From: Halomonas sp.
Lineage (GTDB): Bacteria; Pseudomonadota; Gammaproteobacteria; Pseudomonadales; Halomonadaceae
Assembly: GCA_003560175.1 (NCBI GenBank)
Contig: PWIZ01000301.1
Span: forward strand, 1 to 7,766
DNA length: 7,766 bases
Reading direction: 5' to 3'
The notes under the pieces are model-generated. The model was not told where the DNA came from. It did not search any database and saw only the letters and a list, made by a program, of their open reading frames with translations. A program made the position numbers and the translations under genes. Below, one piece after another: positions 5,048 to 7,766 of the stretch (position 1 is the first letter of the stretch; each line of letters begins with the position of its first letter).

Positions 5048-7766
5048 ATGTCAGGACTCCTTCGCCGTCTGTTCGCCCCGCGCTGGCAGCACCCCGATCC
5101 CCAGGTGCGACGCCAGGCCATTGCGCGCCTCGACCACGCACGTGCCGAACACCGCCAGGCACTGGAGCGGCTCGCCCGGGACGAGGAGTCCTCCGTGCGG
5201 GCCATGGCGCTGGCCCGCCTCGACGACCCCGAGCGGCTGCTCGGCCTGCTCGACGAAGGCGGCGCATCGGAAGAACTCTCCCACCGGCTGGTCGCACTGC
5301 TCGCCGGGCGCACCGGCAGCCTGGAGCTGGGCGCTCGGGTCGCCCTGATCAAACGGCTCGATGATGCCGCCCTGCTGGCCGAGCTCTGCCTGCAGGGCGA
5401 CAACCAACAGCTGCGCCTGGCCGCCCTGGAAAGACTGGACGGCGAGGAGGCGCTGATCCGCCAGGCCTGCGACAACGGTATCGCCGCCGTGCGACACGCC
5501 GCCGCCGAGCGGGTCGAAAGCGAAGCCGGGCTGGCCCGCCTCGCCCAGCAGGCCCGTCGCGACCGCCAGGTGGTGCGCCAGGCCCGCGAGCGCCTCAACC
5601 GCCTACGTGCTGACACTGCCCAGCTGGCCGCTGGCCGTGAACGCCGCGAAGCGCTTCTCGCCGACCTGGAGCGCCATGCCACCGCCCCCTGGGAGCCCCT
5701 CTATGCCGGTCGTTTTCGCCACCTGATGCGCGAGTGGGCGACCCTGCAGGACCTGCCCGACGCCAGCCAGGAACGCCGCTACCACGATGCCTGCCTGCGC
5801 TGCCGCAAGGTGATCGGCGACCACGAGGCGCAGAAGCGCGCCAGTGAAGCCGACGAGGCGCGCCGCGAGGACGCCGAGCAGGCCAGAGTGGCCCTGGTGG
5901 AGGCCCTCGAGGAGGGTGTCGAGGCCCTGGGTCGCAGCGAGGTGGTCACGGCCCAGGACATCGCCAGCCTGCGCGCCCAGAAGCAGTTGCTGGCCCACCG
6001 CTGGCAGGCGCTCTCCGACCAGCATCTGGCCGACCAGACGCTGCGCCAACGCTACGACGCCCTCCGCGAGGGCTTCGAGCGCATCAGCCAGGCCTGGGTC
6101 CGCTTAGAGGAGCGCAACGACGAGGTCGAGCGCGCCCTGACCGATGGCGATGACGAGCGCCTCGTGGCGCTCCTCAGCGCCCTCGCCTGGCCCGAGGACC
6201 TGGCCCCCACCCCGCTGCTGCTTAGAGCTCGCGAACGCCTTACATGGCAGGACGCCCCGGCTGAGGACCAGGCCGAGCGCCTGGCGCGCTTCGTCGCCGA
6301 TCTCGACGAGCTGGAACGCCTGCTGGAGCGCGGCGCCTTCAAGGGCGCCAGCCGCCTTCATCAGCGCCTGCGCCAAACCGCCGACAAGCTCGACATCAGC
6401 GCTCGCCAGCCCGACGCGGCGCGCCTGAGACAGCTGGGGGCGCGGCTGGCCGAACTGCGCGACTGGCGCAGTTTCGTGGCCGGCCCCAAGCGCGATCAAC
6501 TTGTCCAGGCCATCGAGGCCCTGGCCGAGGACGCCAGCCTCGTCGACGCCAGCCTGGACCGCCATCATCGCCAACTGGTCAAGGAGTGGAAGTCGCTCGG
6601 CGACGCTGCCGCCAACCGCGAGCAGTCGACCCGTTTCCGGGCCGCCTCCGACCTCATCCACGCACGCCTGGCCCCATGGCGTGAGCGACTCGATGCGGAA
6701 CGCCGGGCCAACCTGCTCACCCGAGAGACCCTCTGCGAGCAGCTCGAGACGCTGCTTGACCAGCCCGCCGAGGAAGCCGACCCGGATGCGCTGCGCGAGA
6801 TCCGCGATCGCGCCAGGGACCAGTGGCGGCGTGCCGCCCCGGTGCCCCGGGACCAGGCCGAAGCTATCGGGCGTCGCTTCGGTCGTATCCGCCACGCGCT
6901 CCAGGCGTTGATCGACCAGCGCGCCCAATCGGTCGCCGAGACCAAGCGCGATCTCATCGAACAGGTACGTGCCCTGCTCAGCCAGACGATGCCCGCCGCA
7001 CGTCGCGCCGAGGCAGTCAAGGCGCTGCAGCAGCGCTGGCGTGACCTGGGCCGAGCCCCACGGGGCGAAGAACAGGTGCTGTGGCGCGAGTTCCGTGACC
7101 TGTGCGATAAGGTGTTCGCTTCCCGGGAAGCCGAGCGCGGCGACCGCGTCCGCCGTGCCCGTGAACGCCAGGAGACCATGCAAGCGCTGATCGAGCGCAT
7201 GGATGCCTGGCATCCCGCCGGCAGCGACGACGAGGCCGTACTCGCCGCCGGCATCGCCGAGGCCGCGGCGCTGGACCCCCTCCCGGGCGGGCGCCGCACG
7301 GAGGGCATGCGGCGGCGCTGGTCGGGCATTGTGCGTGCCCGCCGCGAGCGTCTCGAACGCCTGGCAGTGGTGGAAGAGGTGGAGCGCTGGCGTGCCGTTC
7401 AGCCGCTGCTGACCGCCCACCTGGAAGCCGATGCCGAGCATCTGGCCGGCGGTGAGACTCGCGAGGTGGCACTCCCCGAGGAGCTGAGCCTGGCGGACGA
7501 CATGCGCGGCGCCCACGCCCGTCGCAATGCGGCACGTCAGGCGCCCGCTGCAGACGAGGAGATGGAAGAGCAGCTGGCGCGAGTGCGGGTGCATCTGTCC
7601 CTGCTCGCCGTGGGCAGCGTCAGCCACCGCGACGACCCGCTGCGCCTGGCGATCCAGGTGGAGCGCCTCAACGAGAGCCTGAGCCGCGAGCTCTCCGGCG
7701 CCGAGGAGGTCCACGGCGTGCTGCGCGAACTGCTTGCCACCGGACCGATAGCGCCTGCGCTGTGGA
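5048..7766 (+). CDS. Large HEAT-like / DUF349-repeat protein of unknown function, 3' end outside the window
   Basis: The frame runs open for 906 codons to the right edge without a stop, so the protein is longer than 906 residues. No signal peptide or membrane segment is visible, so it should be cytoplasmic. Residues about 15-190 are alpha-helical HEAT-like repeats (VRRQAIARLD, VRAMALARLDD, LRLAALERLD, VRHAAAERV). The rest is highly charged, probably coiled-coil or helical-bundle, with spaced DUF349-type units of the form L..W..L...(W/R)(R/F)F. The clearest is residues 653-695 (LQQRWRDLGRAPRGEEQVLW, then REFRDLCDKVF). Weaker ones centre on W514 and W593, and more degenerate ones on W230 and W319. 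A WRSFVAGPKRDQL block (473-485) recurs, from memory, in relatives in Pseudomonas. Arginine vastly outnumbers lysine. One CxxC (C249, C252) is present. The biochemical role of DUF349 is not known to me; scaffold or nucleic-acid binding is only a guess from its helices and charge. It is divergent from minC, 279 bases apart. Confidence 0.88.
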   Translation, partial: MSGLLRRLFAPRWQHPDPQVRRQAIARLDHARAEHRQALERLARDEESSVRAMALARLDDPERLLGLLDEGGASEELSHRLVALLAGRTGSLELGARVALIKRLDDAALLAELCLQGDNQQLRLAALERLDGEEALIRQACDNGIAAVRHAAAERVESEAGLARLAQQARRDRQVVRQARERLNRLRADTAQLAAGRERREALLADLERHATAPWEPLYAGRFRHLMREWATLQDLPDASQERRYHDACLRCRKVIGDHEAQKRASEADEARREDAEQARVALVEALEEGVEALGRSEVVTAQDIASLRAQKQLLAHRWQALSDQHLADQTLRQRYDALREGFERISQAWVRLEERNDEVERALTDGDDERLVALLSALAWPEDLAPTPLLLRARERLTWQDAPAEDQAERLARFVADLDELERLLERGAFKGASRLHQRLRQTADKLDISARQPDAARLRQLGARLAELRDWRSFVAGPKRDQLVQAIEALAEDASLVDASLDRHHRQLVKEWKSLGDAAANREQSTRFRAASDLIHARLAPWRERLDAERRANLLTRETLCEQLETLLDQPAEEADPDALREIRDRARDQWRRAAPVPRDQAEAIGRRFGRIRHALQALIDQRAQSVAETKRDLIEQVRALLSQTMPAARRAEAVKALQQRWRDLGRAPRGEEQVLWREFRDLCDKVFASREAERGDRVRRARERQETMQALIERMDAWHPAGSDDEAVLAAGIAEAAALDPLPGGRRTEGMRRRWSGIVRARRERLERLAVVEEVERWRAVQPLLTAHLEADAEHLAGGETREVALPEELSLADDMRGAHARRNAARQAPAADEEMEEQLARVRVHLSLLAVGSVSHRDDPLRLAIQVERLNESLSRELSGAEEVHGVLRELLATGPIAPALW

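Noticed and set aside
6104..7714. A 536-codon open frame on the minus strand, opposite the DUF349 gene
   Set aside because: GC-rich DNA has few stop codons in antisense frames. The protein shows no family motif, and the plus-strand frame has clear HEAT and DUF349 patterns and runs unbroken through the whole region.

Overview
The window is a piece of a GC-rich gammaproteobacterial chromosome. Most third codon positions are G or C, arginine is strongly preferred over lysine, and the proteins read as close relatives of E. coli and Pseudomonas housekeeping genes. A Halomonadaceae-like or Pseudomonas-like host fits best, but this is inference from protein similarity and style, not a proven placement. 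No tRNA, rRNA, CRISPR array, insertion sequence or phage gene was seen.

Layout from left to right: (1) the C-terminal 375 codons of a pitrilysin/insulinase-type M16 zinc protease, plus strand, cut by the left edge; (2) a 202-base convergent gap with a short heptad repeat, a 10-bp palindrome and a 102-bp element made of two inverted REP-like units (a REPIN) that folds into four consecutive hairpins; (3) sbcB, exonuclease I, minus strand; (4) the division-site selection operon minC-minD-minE, minus strand, transcribed towards sbcB; (5) a 279-base divergent regulatory region with a good sigma70-type promoter for minC; (6) a very large plus-strand gene, still open at the right edge after 906 codons, for a HEAT-like plus DUF349-repeat protein of unknown function.

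MinC inhibits FtsZ, MinD is the membrane ATPase that carries MinC, and MinE drives the pole-to-pole oscillation; together they keep the division septum at midcell. minD and minE overlap by four bases and minE has a strong internal ribosome binding site, so they are probably translationally coupled. Between minC and minD lies a perfect 7-bp hairpin. sbcB follows minE after 64 bases on the same strand with no visible terminator, so read-through from the min operon is possible. Two start choices matter: minD most likely starts at a TTG (position 3958), which restores E. coli residue numbering, and minC at the ATG at 4768 rather than at a longer upstream reading.

Most of the window is conserved core genome. 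The parts least explained by known biology are the REPIN with its compensatory stem changes, the minC-minD hairpin, and the large DUF349 protein transcribed divergently from the min operon. Nothing here proves a new system.
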